Below are positions 41,684 through 51,500 of a DNA stretch of 64,000 nt, in pieces. Below the pieces are notes generated by a model. It did not search any database. It worked only from the letters and a program-made list of their open reading frames with translations, and had not been told where the DNA came from. Origin of the DNA: Pythium myriotylum (Eukaryota > Oomycota > Peronosporomycetes > Pythiales > Pythiaceae); the NCBI GenBank assembly GCA_023091665.1, contig JALJCQ010000011.1, positions 2,108,001 to 2,172,000 of the forward strand. The letters run 5' to 3'. The translations under genes and the position numbers were made by a program. Numbering within the stretch: position 1 is the first letter of the stretch; the number at the start of each line of letters is the position of its first letter.

Positions 41684-44563
41684 TTAGACTGGTGGGCAGG
41701 CCGCCATGCTGTAGGCGCCACCGGCGTCCATGGCGCCGATCGCATACTTTTTGAAGAGCTTCTCTCGGGGCGACTTCTTGATGTGGCGCTCGAGCATGCG
41801 CTGCGGAACACACCACAGCTGCGGCGGCTGCGCGTTCGGGTGGCTCTTCCAGCGCCACGCGTGCTTCTCGAGATGCTCGCTGTCGCGGCGTTTGAGAAGG
41901 TACACGCTCTCGATGCCGAAGGCTGACTGCGACTGGATCCGAATATCATACGTGCCTCGGTCTTCCATCATATCACCCGTGGCGTACACTGGGACCGGCT
42001 CGAGAGCACTCGGACGAGCGCAGAACTCGCCGACGATGTCGTGCAGGTTGTTGGAGCCCGGGACACCACCGATCGACTTGATCACACTGCCTGACGGGCT
42101 CTCGATGAAGTAGAGCTCGCTATCTGAGTAGTCTCCGAACCACGAGCTGCAGCGAGTCGTGGTGTGGAAGCACAGACCTTCCACGGAGCGATGGTGCTTG
42201 TTGAGACTAGCGTCGATCTGAATGAGGAACTCTCCCGGCTGGAAGGTGAAGCTGTAGAGCTGAGCCCCACCGTAGACAAACGCCTGGAGATCCTGAGCGA
42301 GTTGGGACTTGTACTCGAGCGAGTCGAAGGAGCTCACGTACATCACCGTGTCGTCTTGTACGGCGACCACGATTCCTCGTGCGACGCCATAGTGGGTTGG
42401 AGCGGAGCCAGAGGATGACGAGGAAAGCAAGGCAAACGGAGTCGGAGGGCCCGTCCACGTTGGCTCGGCCGGTGCCAGCTCACGGTGCGCTCGCGTTCCG
42501 ACGGGCACGCAGTACGCGCCAATGCAGCCGACGAAGTTGTTGCCGATCGAGCCGAAGAAGCTGTTGATCTTAAAGCCTGGCGGGGGCTGCAGCGTCTCTA
42601 GGCTTCCGCCCTCACCTCCATACCACGGCGACGAGCGTTTGTTGGTGTTGAAACGGATCGCGTCGACCCAGCACATCGCGCGCACTTCGGCGAATGCGAT
42701 ATACTCATCCGGATCAAGCTCGAAGACGTAGCCGCCGCTGCCCTCGAAGGATCCCAGTCCGATCGCCGCAAACTCGCGACGAGTGTACACCTTGATATGG
42801 GAAACGTAGTCGTCGGCTTTGATGAAGATTGCACCGAGTTCCTCTCCCAAATTGTAGTCAAACGGGGTCTGCTCGCCGTCCTGTTCCGCGTACCCGATCG
42901 GACCAACTTTCTCAGCTGGGCCCATGGACTCATACGAGTGAGGCTCCAGCAGCTCAGTGATGGAACCACAGTGGACGCCCAGGGTACCAACGAAGTCGTC
43001 GCCGCGAGAACCGAAGAACCCATTGATCTTCAACCCTTCCGCTGGACGAAGCACGTGCATCTGTCCTCCTTGGCCGCCGTACCACTGCGTCGATCGAAGG
43101 TTTGTGTGGATGCAGAGCCCGTCAATCCACGCCCCCGCGCGTACTTCGACGTGTGTGATGTACTCGTTGAAAGCGAGCAGAACCCAGTGCGTGTAGCCGT
43201 CAGCTTGCATCTCGTACTCGTTCAGACTTGCGACCTGAGAACGTGTGTAGGTTTGGAGATCGTCCAGATACTGTCCCGCCGAGATGCGCACAGCGCCGAG
43301 AGGCTCGTATGGGGCTTCGGATCCGAAGTATCTTGTGGTCCCACTGGTGCCGCCTTGGCCCACAGGACCGCGGACTTTGCTGTTCCAACAAACGAGCGGG
43401 CCGCAGTCTGATTGCTTGGCTCGCTTCGAAATCCACGGGTTGTGGATAAGCTGAAGTGCTGAGCCGATGTTCCAGTGCGCGCCCTTCGGTCCCTTCACTT
43501 CGTGCAAGGCCTGGTGGTTGAGCATCAGTCGCCCGTCACGGAAATCCTGGAAGAAACCAGGCTCGTGGCTGCGATGGTCGGGCTGGTACGCACAGAACAA
43601 ACGCGTCATGTCGTCAAAGCCGCGCGACATGATCCCGCTCGTCGAGTGGCCAAGACCGAAAGTATGGCCCAATTCATGGATAAACGCGCCAATGCCCGTG
43701 GAAAAGTTTGCCCAGAACGTGCCGCGGTAGCCGCTGTCGTCCATAAGCATTTGCGTGTCAATGCGCTGGTTGTTGAGACAGCACGCGGAGACCTCGCCGA
43801 GGTGCTGAGGCCACGTGTGCAGTCCGCACGAGCCAAAGATTCCGACTTTGCCTCCTCCCAAGGCCGTGTGGCCGTCCGAGTGTTGCGTCTCTGGGTTGTA
43901 CTTGGAGCAGCCAAGGATCACGGCGTGCTTGAAGTCAAACTCGTCGTGAGTGTCGAATCCTTGGTCAACAATATCTTTCTCGACCAACTTGATCAGTTCC
44001 TGGTCGTGGATGCTGCGAGCCGTCTCGTTCGGGAACGATGAGCGAAGGAGATACACTTGTGGCAATCCGTCGCTCGCAAATTCGACTGAGAAGGTCTCGC
44101 GTGGAAGCCCCAGCTCCACAAACATCTCGGCAGTCGCTGTTTGTAGCAATAGCGCGTTGAAACGGATCTTGCGCATAGCGACTTCATCCGAGTTGTCGAC
44201 TCCAGGCGGTGCATCGAACCCCTCGTGGTGAGCGTCGACACACTTCTGGTAGTAGAAACGAACAACGTAGCGCGACACGGGCGGCTGGTACTCGATGTAG
44301 AACACGCGCGTGAGCATACCGGCGATGCTCAGTGTGATCGAGTATCTGCCTGGCGTCGGCAGTAGCACGAGCGCCTTAAATCGGCCGCTGGCCGTCACGG
44401 GCCAGAAGGCGCCACGCGCGGCGTCCAGTCGAGCGTCGAGGAACCACTCAGACGGCGGCAGTCCGAGGTCCTCGAAGTCGGGCACGTAGCCGTCGAGGAC
44501 GACGATCGGGTGCGGCACCACTTCGTGCTCGCGCACGTTGGAGATCACGATCGGCGAGCCCAT
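41684..44563 (-). CDS. Zinc metalloprotease with jacalin-like lectin repeats
   Basis: 959 residues from the ATG at 44563 (MGSPIVISNVREHEVV); an in-frame ATG at 44782 would add 73 residues. A beta-rich N-terminal region precedes the protease, whose zinc motif HELGHTFGLGH is at about residue 296, followed by a Met (GIMSRGF) as in metzincin-like enzymes. The context FSTGIGAFIHELGHTFGLGH resembles the fungal YIL108W-type putative peptidases, which also pair this domain with jacalin-like folds. Downstream are three related beta-prism-like units at about 405-530, 565-685 and 720-850 (YFGSEAPYEPLGAVRI ... WYGGQGG; FDYNLGEELGAIFIK ... WYGGEGG; a third around VVAVQDDTVMYVSS). Jacalin folds bind sugars. 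Inferred: lectin-targeted protease. No clear signal peptide from the chosen start, so a cytosolic location is as likely as secretion. It lies between two phosphate transporters. Confidence 0.78.
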   Translation of the reverse strand: MGSPIVISNVREHEVVPHPIVVLDGYVPDFEDLGLPPSEWFLDARLDAARGAFWPVTASGRFKALVLLPTPGRYSITLSIAGMLTRVFYIEYQPPVSRYVVRFYYQKCVDAHHEGFDAPPGVDNSDEVAMRKIRFNALLLQTATAEMFVELGLPRETFSVEFASDGLPQVYLLRSSFPNETARSIHDQELIKLVEKDIVDQGFDTHDEFDFKHAVILGCSKYNPETQHSDGHTALGGGKVGIFGSCGLHTWPQHLGEVSACCLNNQRIDTQMLMDDSGYRGTFWANFSTGIGAFIHELGHTFGLGHSTSGIMSRGFDDMTRLFCAYQPDHRSHEPGFFQDFRDGRLMLNHQALHEVKGPKGAHWNIGSALQLIHNPWISKRAKQSDCGPLVCWNSKVRGPVGQGGTSGTTRYFGSEAPYEPLGAVRISAGQYLDDLQTYTRSQVASLNEYEMQADGYTHWVLLAFNEYITHVEVRAGAWIDGLCIHTNLRSTQWYGGQGGQMHVLRPAEGLKINGFFGSRGDDFVGTLGVHCGSITELLEPHSYESMGPAEKVGPIGYAEQDGEQTPFDYNLGEELGAIFIKADDYVSHIKVYTRREFAAIGLGSFEGSGGYVFELDPDEYIAFAEVRAMCWVDAIRFNTNKRSSPWYGGEGGSLETLQPPPGFKINSFFGSIGNNFVGCIGAYCVPVGTRAHRELAPAEPTWTGPPTPFALLSSSSSGSAPTHYGVARGIVVAVQDDTVMYVSSFDSLEYKSQLAQDLQAFVYGGAQLYSFTFQPGEFLIQIDASLNKHHRSVEGLCFHTTTRCSSWFGDYSDSELYFIESPSGSVIKSIGGVPGSNNLHDIVGEFCARPSALEPVPVYATGDMMEDRGTYDIRIQSQSAFGIESVYLLKRRDSEHLEKHAWRWKSHPNAQPPQLWCVPQRMLERHIKKSPREKLFKKYAIGAMDAGGAYSMAACPPV

Positions 44564-45452
44564 GGGTAGAGAGGACGAGGTGTGCGGTGGAGGGGAAATC
44601 AGCGAGTGCGCATATGCGGCTGAGGCGGCCTGGACAAGTAGAGGAGCAGCCACGGAGCGTGCGTGTCGCGAGCTTCCTTGGACGATCACGCCGTGAGATA
44701 TGAATGACAATCTGATGCAGCCCATCAAAAGTAGCTGTAGCATCAGATCTCTGGTCTGAGCCTGATATCTGATACAGCTCATTTGTCCTTGCGTCGGAAG
44801 CTTCGGGTGGCCGAAAGCTCCGTGGAGAGCCCAAGGCCTCCGCGAGCCTCTCGCTTCTCATCAGCTGGAGTGGAGGGCGCTTGTCGCTGGTCTGCGACAC
44901 GTGCAGCTCTTTGACAATCCAGAAGCATGCGGAACGAGCTCGTTTGACGAACTGAGATGTTCTAGCATCCTTCAACGTCGCTCGACTATCCAATCGGTGC
45001 CAACGAACAACTACATCCCAGTTCGCCATCACCTGTATTACTGCAGACCTGTCTCAGCCACAAGCGAATGAAAAGACCCTCACGCAGCTTCCCCAAGATT
45101 GTTTATCACCACGCAACACACTCTGCTTCAAGTCCATCAGTCCTTCAAGTCCATCAGTCCTTCAAGTCCATCACTTACTACGAAACCAAGTGGTGAAACC
45201 AAGTGGTGATATCTGTCAATCAACCTCGTAAACTACAGGAGTTCACTCGGTGGCTGTGCAATACGCTCCTAACGACCATCCTCAAACTCTCAGGCTCCTT
45301 TTTCCTGTGTCAAAACCACCGTCGCCATTAACTCCGGGGCAAATTGATTTGGACAAAATTTATTGGAGGGTACAAGTCGAACGCTACAGGGAATACTTAC
45401 GAGGATCTGCTTCGAGAACAACAGTGGGCTCCACTTCACCCGACGATTGGCG
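44564..45452. other. Intergenic interval with short tandem repeats
   Basis: Upstream of the metalloprotease and downstream of SLC34 copy B. It includes the 73-codon open extension of the metalloprotease (to 44782) and the tandem repeats near 45.15 kb. No other coding signal. Confidence 0.4.
45126..45207. repeat. Short tandem repeats
   Basis: Three copies of a 17-bp unit beginning CTTCAAGTCCATCAG at 45126, 45143 and 45160, followed closely by two copies of a 13-bp unit GAAACCAAGTGGT from about 45181. Simple minisatellite-like sequence. Confidence 0.85.
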
Positions 45453-47120
45453 TCACACAACGGGAAAAGTGTCGTCGTGGGAGAGTCCTCGACCGGATTG
45501 CAGCACCGTTGAGCCGCGGCTCGCTGTTGCCTGATACCGTGCCACTCGCTCGGCACGTTTGCGCTCGAGGAAGCGACTCCACATCTCACGACCGCTGCTC
45601 TCCGCGTACCAATACCACACGCCAACGACGATGGTCAGAGCAACGCCACACAACACCCAGCCGAGCACGGCGACTGGAGTGTTGCCGGATGTGCACATGT
45701 ACGTGATACCGAGACTCACAATCGGGACGACGACGAAGCACATTGCAACGAAGATGACCGCGCAGTATGGCCAGGCTGCACTCCAGCTCGCGAGCGAACG
45801 AGCCCACAGGAAGATCGGCTTGCGCGTGATTGGGATCGGATAGAAAAGGAAGATGCCGAAGACGTTGAAGAAGACGTGCACGAACGCGATGGCCACGGCG
45901 TTCTTCTTGCCCGTGACCATGCCTGCGAGTAGCGCAGTGCCGGTTGTACCCAGGTTCGCTCCGATCACGAGAGGGTAGACCTTCTCGAGCGAGATCACTC
46001 CCAGTCCAGCCATAGGTGTGAGTGTGGAGGTGACGAGGGTCGATGACTGGACCCAGAATGTGAGCGCAGCGCCGACGATGATGTTGAGATAACCGTTGTA
46101 GTCCAGCGCGCGAGCGACAACGCGCTTGGTCGGGCCTAGGAACACACGGGCCATGACACGCACGAGCGATAGGAAAGAGCAGATGATCGTGAGAAACCCG
46201 ATCGCTGCCGTGATGCCGCCAATGGCTCCGTGGCTCATGCCTGAGCTCTTGAAGATGCCGCCCCGGATGAGCACATCGGTCGTGCACATGGAGTCACCTG
46301 TCGCGACGCTTTCAATGGCGTCGTGGTTGACCTCGAGAAGCTGGAACGCCAGAGGGTTCACGATCGTGTCGAGCGGGCTCTTGAAGTTGCCGCCGCCCTG
46401 AGCGTTCGCACAGGCTTTGCCCAGTTTCTCCAGCGGGTGGAACGCGACTTCGATCGGGAACATGACGATCACCGACCAGATATTGTACATGTCGTGGATG
46501 GTTGCGGCTGCCATCGCGCGCTCGAACTGGCCGCGGTCCTTGACTTGCGCGAACGCGACGATGATACACGTGATGCAAGTGCCGACGTTGGCACCCATGA
46601 CCACGGCCACGCCCTGGCGGATCGTCATGGCGCCCGTACCCACGAGTGCGACCGTGACCGAGGTGACGGTACTCGAGCTATGCACGAGTGCGGTCGCGAC
46701 CGTGCCGATCATGAGCCCGGCCACAGGGTTGCTCGCAAAGTCGAACGCGCCTCGGTAGTCGCACCCGAAGGCCAATGTGAGCCCGCTCTCGATCCACTTG
46801 ATGCCGACCATGAACACGTAGAGCGCGCCGAGTGCGAGCAGGATGAAGACGACCCCCGTGACGACCTTGCGCCTCGTGCTGAGGTGGGCATAGGCTTCTT
46901 CTTCTTCTTGGGTCGCTTCGCCCTGCAGGTAGTACTTGCCGCTGTCGGGCGAGCCACCTCGGTTGGCTGGCGTGAGCGCCTGGACGTGGTCGTACGGATC
47001 GTCGAGGCTGAGCGCGGACACGGGCGTATCGCCGATATCGTTCCCGCGCTGCGCCACGAGCGGCGGCGCCATGGCCATCCGCGAGCCACGCGGCGGTTGA
47101 TACTGACGCTGCTGATGCAT
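45453..47120 (-). CDS. SLC34-type Na+/phosphate cotransporter (copy B)
   Basis: A single exon, 555 residues, ATG at 47120. Same architecture as copy A: Pro/Gln-rich cytosolic N terminus, first half with FILLALGALYVFMVGIKWIE, TVATALVHSSSTVTSVTV and MGANVGTCITCIIVAFAQV, and second half with TFWVQSSTLVTSTLTPMAG and GANLGTTGTALLAGMVTG. The second-half motif keeps Gln (QSST), while the first half has His (HSSS). The extracellular loop has a Cys (VATGDSMCTTDVLI). The C-terminal tail is short and basic (ERKRAERVARYQAT). Expected role: Na+-coupled phosphate uptake at the plasma membrane. The pair probably arose by tandem duplication followed by divergence and insertion or retention of the metalloprotease gene between them (inference). 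Confidence 0.84.
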   Translation of the reverse strand: MHQQRQYQPPRGSRMAMAPPLVAQRGNDIGDTPVSALSLDDPYDHVQALTPANRGGSPDSGKYYLQGEATQEEEEAYAHLSTRRKVVTGVVFILLALGALYVFMVGIKWIESGLTLAFGCDYRGAFDFASNPVAGLMIGTVATALVHSSSTVTSVTVALVGTGAMTIRQGVAVVMGANVGTCITCIIVAFAQVKDRGQFERAMAAATIHDMYNIWSVIVMFPIEVAFHPLEKLGKACANAQGGGNFKSPLDTIVNPLAFQLLEVNHDAIESVATGDSMCTTDVLIRGGIFKSSGMSHGAIGGITAAIGFLTIICSFLSLVRVMARVFLGPTKRVVARALDYNGYLNIIVGAALTFWVQSSTLVTSTLTPMAGLGVISLEKVYPLVIGANLGTTGTALLAGMVTGKKNAVAIAFVHVFFNVFGIFLFYPIPITRKPIFLWARSLASWSAAWPYCAVIFVAMCFVVVPIVSLGITYMCTSGNTPVAVLGWVLCGVALTIVVGVWYWYAESSGREMWSRFLERKRAERVARYQATASRGSTVLQSGRGLSHDDTFPVV

Positions 47121-48507
47121 GAGAGCGGCGAAGAGAGCGAGCGAGTGGAGCTGCTCGCTCGCGGGAAGTCGGCAAGTGAGACCGTCGAGGCCTCAGCTGT
47201 TTGCCTCGTTCATGCACGACGATCATCATGTGCTGGGGTCGTCACAGTAGGCCACGGCACGTCCCGCATGACGCCCATAAAGATTCGCGAGGCGCATCAC
47301 CGAGGCGAACATCTCGCGCTCAGTATGGCGCGCTGTCGGGAATGGCGGCGATGAACCAAGCTGAACCAGCTGAATCTTGAGCAGGGCACCTGCTTCTTCC
47401 TATCTCAGTTGCCGAAGAGCTCTTTCGATAGTGCTGGCGATTTCTGATGTATTGTGTTTGGATACAAACGCATGTGTCGACAAGGCGACTTGCAGCTTTC
47501 TGTCGGAAAACACTGCTTGACGATCGTAATGGAAGACGATCCCAATGCCGTGGGCGTTTTGACTTTAGCTTCACGGGCGGCTAGCTGACTGCTGCACTCG
47601 AGAGAAGAGAGAGAATTTTGTTGGGAGACATCGACTGGCTCGTCGCATCACTCTATCACCCGGCCTTTCCCACGAATCTCGACGTCCGAGCAGCTCTGAC
47701 CACCTGCACTTGAAGTGAACTGGACTTGGGGCCCACGACGTGCGTTGCTCTATCGCGACGTCGGCGCTGACTTTACAGAGGAGCAAGGCGACGCCGAAAC
47801 GATTTTGCAGGTTTGTTCTTTTCCGTGTCAGTATTCACATACTGGCCCTATTTGGTGAGAGCCATCCTCGAGAGTCCAGTTGTGGTGTAGAGTGGAGTCA
47901 CCATCACAGCAGCTGGGAAAAGCTAAAGATTCGACATTTCGAGACAGCAATCGCCTGACACACTGAGATCTGTGATGGCATATCGCTCTACCACACTGCC
48001 TCCCGGAAGCACCCACCAAGCGCAGCACCACCGACGAACTGTTTCGTCCGCGCTACACACTTCCCAGCGACTCGTAATCGCTGGAACTCCACCGTTTTAC
48101 CCAAATAGTTGCTCCTCTTCGCATCCAATCCTCTCGATACTGTACCCATCGAGTACAGTGGCTTGGGGGCCCAGACAATTCTTCCCTCCACCCAAACGAA
48201 TCCCACCAGTCCAGACAAGAGTCCAGCGCGCGCTTCTCCGAACATTCCCCATCGAGAGAGACCTCAAGCCACTTGGCCGTCAGTTGAGTCGCCAACTTCC
48301 AGCGAGGAAGAAGAAGATTATGATGATGTTCAAGGTGATCTCCATCTTTCTCGCGGAAGTTGAAGTCGAGGGTTACGATGGTTACATTTCGTGGTGTGTT
48401 TTTTTTCAAAGGTTAACCTCCGTGTCGCACTAAGTCAACCGCTTCCTTTTTGCCCCACTCAAAGCGTCGCACCCGAATGACCATGCCGACGTAACCTTTC
48501 TCCGTCC
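47121..48507. other. Gene-poor interval with a possible small disordered ORF
   Basis: Between SLC34-B and the giant gene. At 47974-48366 two overlapping plus-strand frames each look partly coding: MAYRSTTLPPGSTHQAQHH in one, and a Pro/Ser-rich stretch ending PTSSEEEEDYDDVQGDLHLS in the other. They could be one short disordered protein with a frameshift or missed intron. Not called as a CDS. Confidence 0.3.
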
Positions 48508-51500
48508 ATGGGCAACGAGATCTCGCGGGCGCTCGAGAGCGACGTCGTCGCGTCGCCCAACGGCGTCGTCGCCGAGCAGCTCCGCGCCGACGGCGGCGTG
48601 CGGCGCGCGGCCGCGGACGTCGCGCGGCGCCGCGAGCTCTTCGCGTTCTGCGCCGACTGGGATCTCCAGCGACTCGCCGACCTGCTGCGCTGGTACTCGC
48701 GCATCCACGCGGCGCGCGACGACCGGACGCTCGACCTGCGCGGGCTCCACGAGCAGGTCGACGCGCTGGAGCTGGCGCTCGCGACGCGGCAGGCGCTGCT
48801 GCAGCAGACCGACGAGGAGCTACGCGAGTTGGAAGTCGCCGGCTCGCACGAAGACCCCGAGAGCGAGGAGAAGGAGCTCGTGCGCGCGACGCTGGAGAGT
48901 CGACGGGATGAACTGGCTCAAGAGATCCGCGAGACGCAGCTCGCGCTGCAGGAGCGCCGCGTGCATCTGCTGGCGACCGTGGACGGCGTGGACTTGACCC
49001 GGGAGGTCAAGTGGCCGGCGTTCCTCAAGGCTGTGGGCCGCGTCCACTTCCACTCGGCGCTGGAAGTGCACGCTGCAAGCTATGACGCGTGGCATCCGGC
49101 GGCGGCAGGCTACGCGATGACGCGCGACGGGCAGGCCACGAGCGAGCTGAAGGAGTTTGAGAAAGGCGACATCTTGCTGCCACCACCGGCGAACCACGAA
49201 ATTGACGGCCACACGGACGACAGCGCGAGCAGTTCCGCCGCGAGCGACGATAACGTGGCCAGCGACGCCGAGGACTCCGATGAAGACGATGGTGATGAGA
49301 AAGAAGCGGTGCTCGAGGATCCGCAGGCACTGCAGGTGGTAGAGAAAAAGCCTGTCAAGGAGGGAGATGACGAGGAGGAAGACGGAGACGAGGAGGAGGA
49401 CGGCGGCGATGAGAAAGAGAAACCATCTCCTGGTGGACAACTGCCGTCACAGGTTGGAGATGCGGTGATAAAAGGAACAGAAGCTCCACTGACGGCGGAT
49501 TTGCTCGCCGAGCACACAGACAAGACCACCGAGGAAGCTTCTCCGAATGCAGCGTACCGATCTGCGCTACAGCGACCACGAATTATCAAGCGACCAGTAC
49601 CCAACGCCTTCGATGCGTCAACTCGATCGCCGGTCTTCTTTGGCTACACTCTCGAGAAGCGTGCAGACGAGTTGGTTGAAGCTTTGAGCCAAGACGACGC
49701 ACTTGTCGCCAAAGAGAACAAGATTTTTGATCGTAAGGTCCAGAGTCGTAGAGACAAGCTAGATGAAACGCTCAAGAGTGAACGAGGCAAGCTCGATGTG
49801 CTGAAACAACGCGAGGCTGATACTCAACAGAAGCGCGAGCGATACTGGGAAAAACGACAGGCTGATTTCGACCGGGCCAGGAAAGAGCTCGATCCGAACG
49901 ATATTTTCTTTCGCACACGAGAGGTTCAGGACAAGAAGACACGGGATACGCAGGCGTTTGAAGACGAAGAGATGCGTCGCCAAAAGGAGAAAATCGAAGC
50001 GAGAATGAGAACTGCGGAGGAAGAGTTTGCGAAGAGTATGGATCAGATCCGCGCCGTGCGTGAGACCGATGCCCCGCTCGGCGATATCCGCATAAAGTTC
50101 CACGAAGTCGAGGTGGATCAATTCCACGAGGAGATGCTTCGGGCTAAAGCATTACTCGCGACTGCGAAGGAAGAGTACGTAGCGTTGAAGACAACCAAGA
50201 CTTTCGCAGTCGGCAACCAAGAGTCTAAGAACCGGGCACAGTTACTGTACGCAGAAGATCAAATCAAGACAAGGGAGCGTGAGCTTGAGGCGGTGTGCGC
50301 GCTTTATGAGGATGAACTCTTTCTGCTTAAGCGAGCACAAGAGAACTTTGATCGTGAGCAACTTTTCTTACCGTTCTTCCGGTGTCTTCAGCTGCCTGAC
50401 CAAGGCTTAGGTGCCGGGCCGCGGCACGGATTCACAGTATTGGAGATGGCGTTTGCGCTACTAATAGGGATCGGCGTGGTTCCCCTGCCTCTCAAGATCG
50501 AATTTCTGTTCCGAATGTTTGCTACCCCTGCGTCGCAACGGAAAGGCAGCATTGCTGCGAGCATCCTCCTGCTACAGCGTGAGGCCTTCACCGAAGTGCT
50601 GCGATTGGGTCTCTTCTTATTCCGTAGGCTCGGTGATTTTCGTCCTCGCCAAGAAATCACTCGCGAGTTCCTACGAGGTATCGCTGAAAGGGAATTTCTG
50701 CAACTGGATTTGGTGATTGAGAGCGACCAAGTCGATTCGAAGCGCAATGGTATGACGCGAGCCGAGTTTGAGAGCTACTGCACAACTCTTGTCACGCGAT
50801 CCAAATATCTCTCCGAGTTGCTTGGGGTAGCATGGAGGTATGAGCAACTCAGCCGATTCGTCGTCCAGAATATGAGCGCCGTGCATCAGTACAAGCTTGG
50901 GCTGCTGAACGTAAACGACCTCAAGTTTGCGATTGCCAAGCAGTCAATCACGGCGCGCGCGGAGCTCTCGCGCTGGAAGAAAGAGGTCATCCACGAGCGT
51001 GCGTTGGCCATGGGCGAGAACGACCCCCTCAAGACCGACTATTCTAAGTACTTGCCCAAGCGCCAGTCAAAGTTGTTGTCGAAAGTCGTGCCGCTTGATC
51101 ATGGCGGGTACCGCAACCTTTTGCACTATCGCATGGAAGTGATCTTGAGGGCAACCATCAAGCTGCAGACAACTTGGCGCGCACGCAAAGGCAGACAGAA
51201 AGCGCGTCTTGCCGCCGAAAAACAGGCATTCTACCACGCGCGCGGTATAGCGCTGCAAGATGCACGCGACGCCGTTGAGAGCGAGTGGAGAGAGAAGGAC
51301 GAAAAACCAGCACATACGGTCGAAAAGATGAAGTTCGAGGCCAAGATCCGCATGAAGCAGGTCAAGCTTCGTACAAAGGGCAACGCGTTCACCCGCGAGC
51401 AGGTCTTGGCGCTTCTCACAGAAGAGGCCGTTCAACTGGCGCAAAAAGAAGTCGAGAACCGATTCCGAGAAATGGAAGAAGAACTTGGATATCTCAAGCA

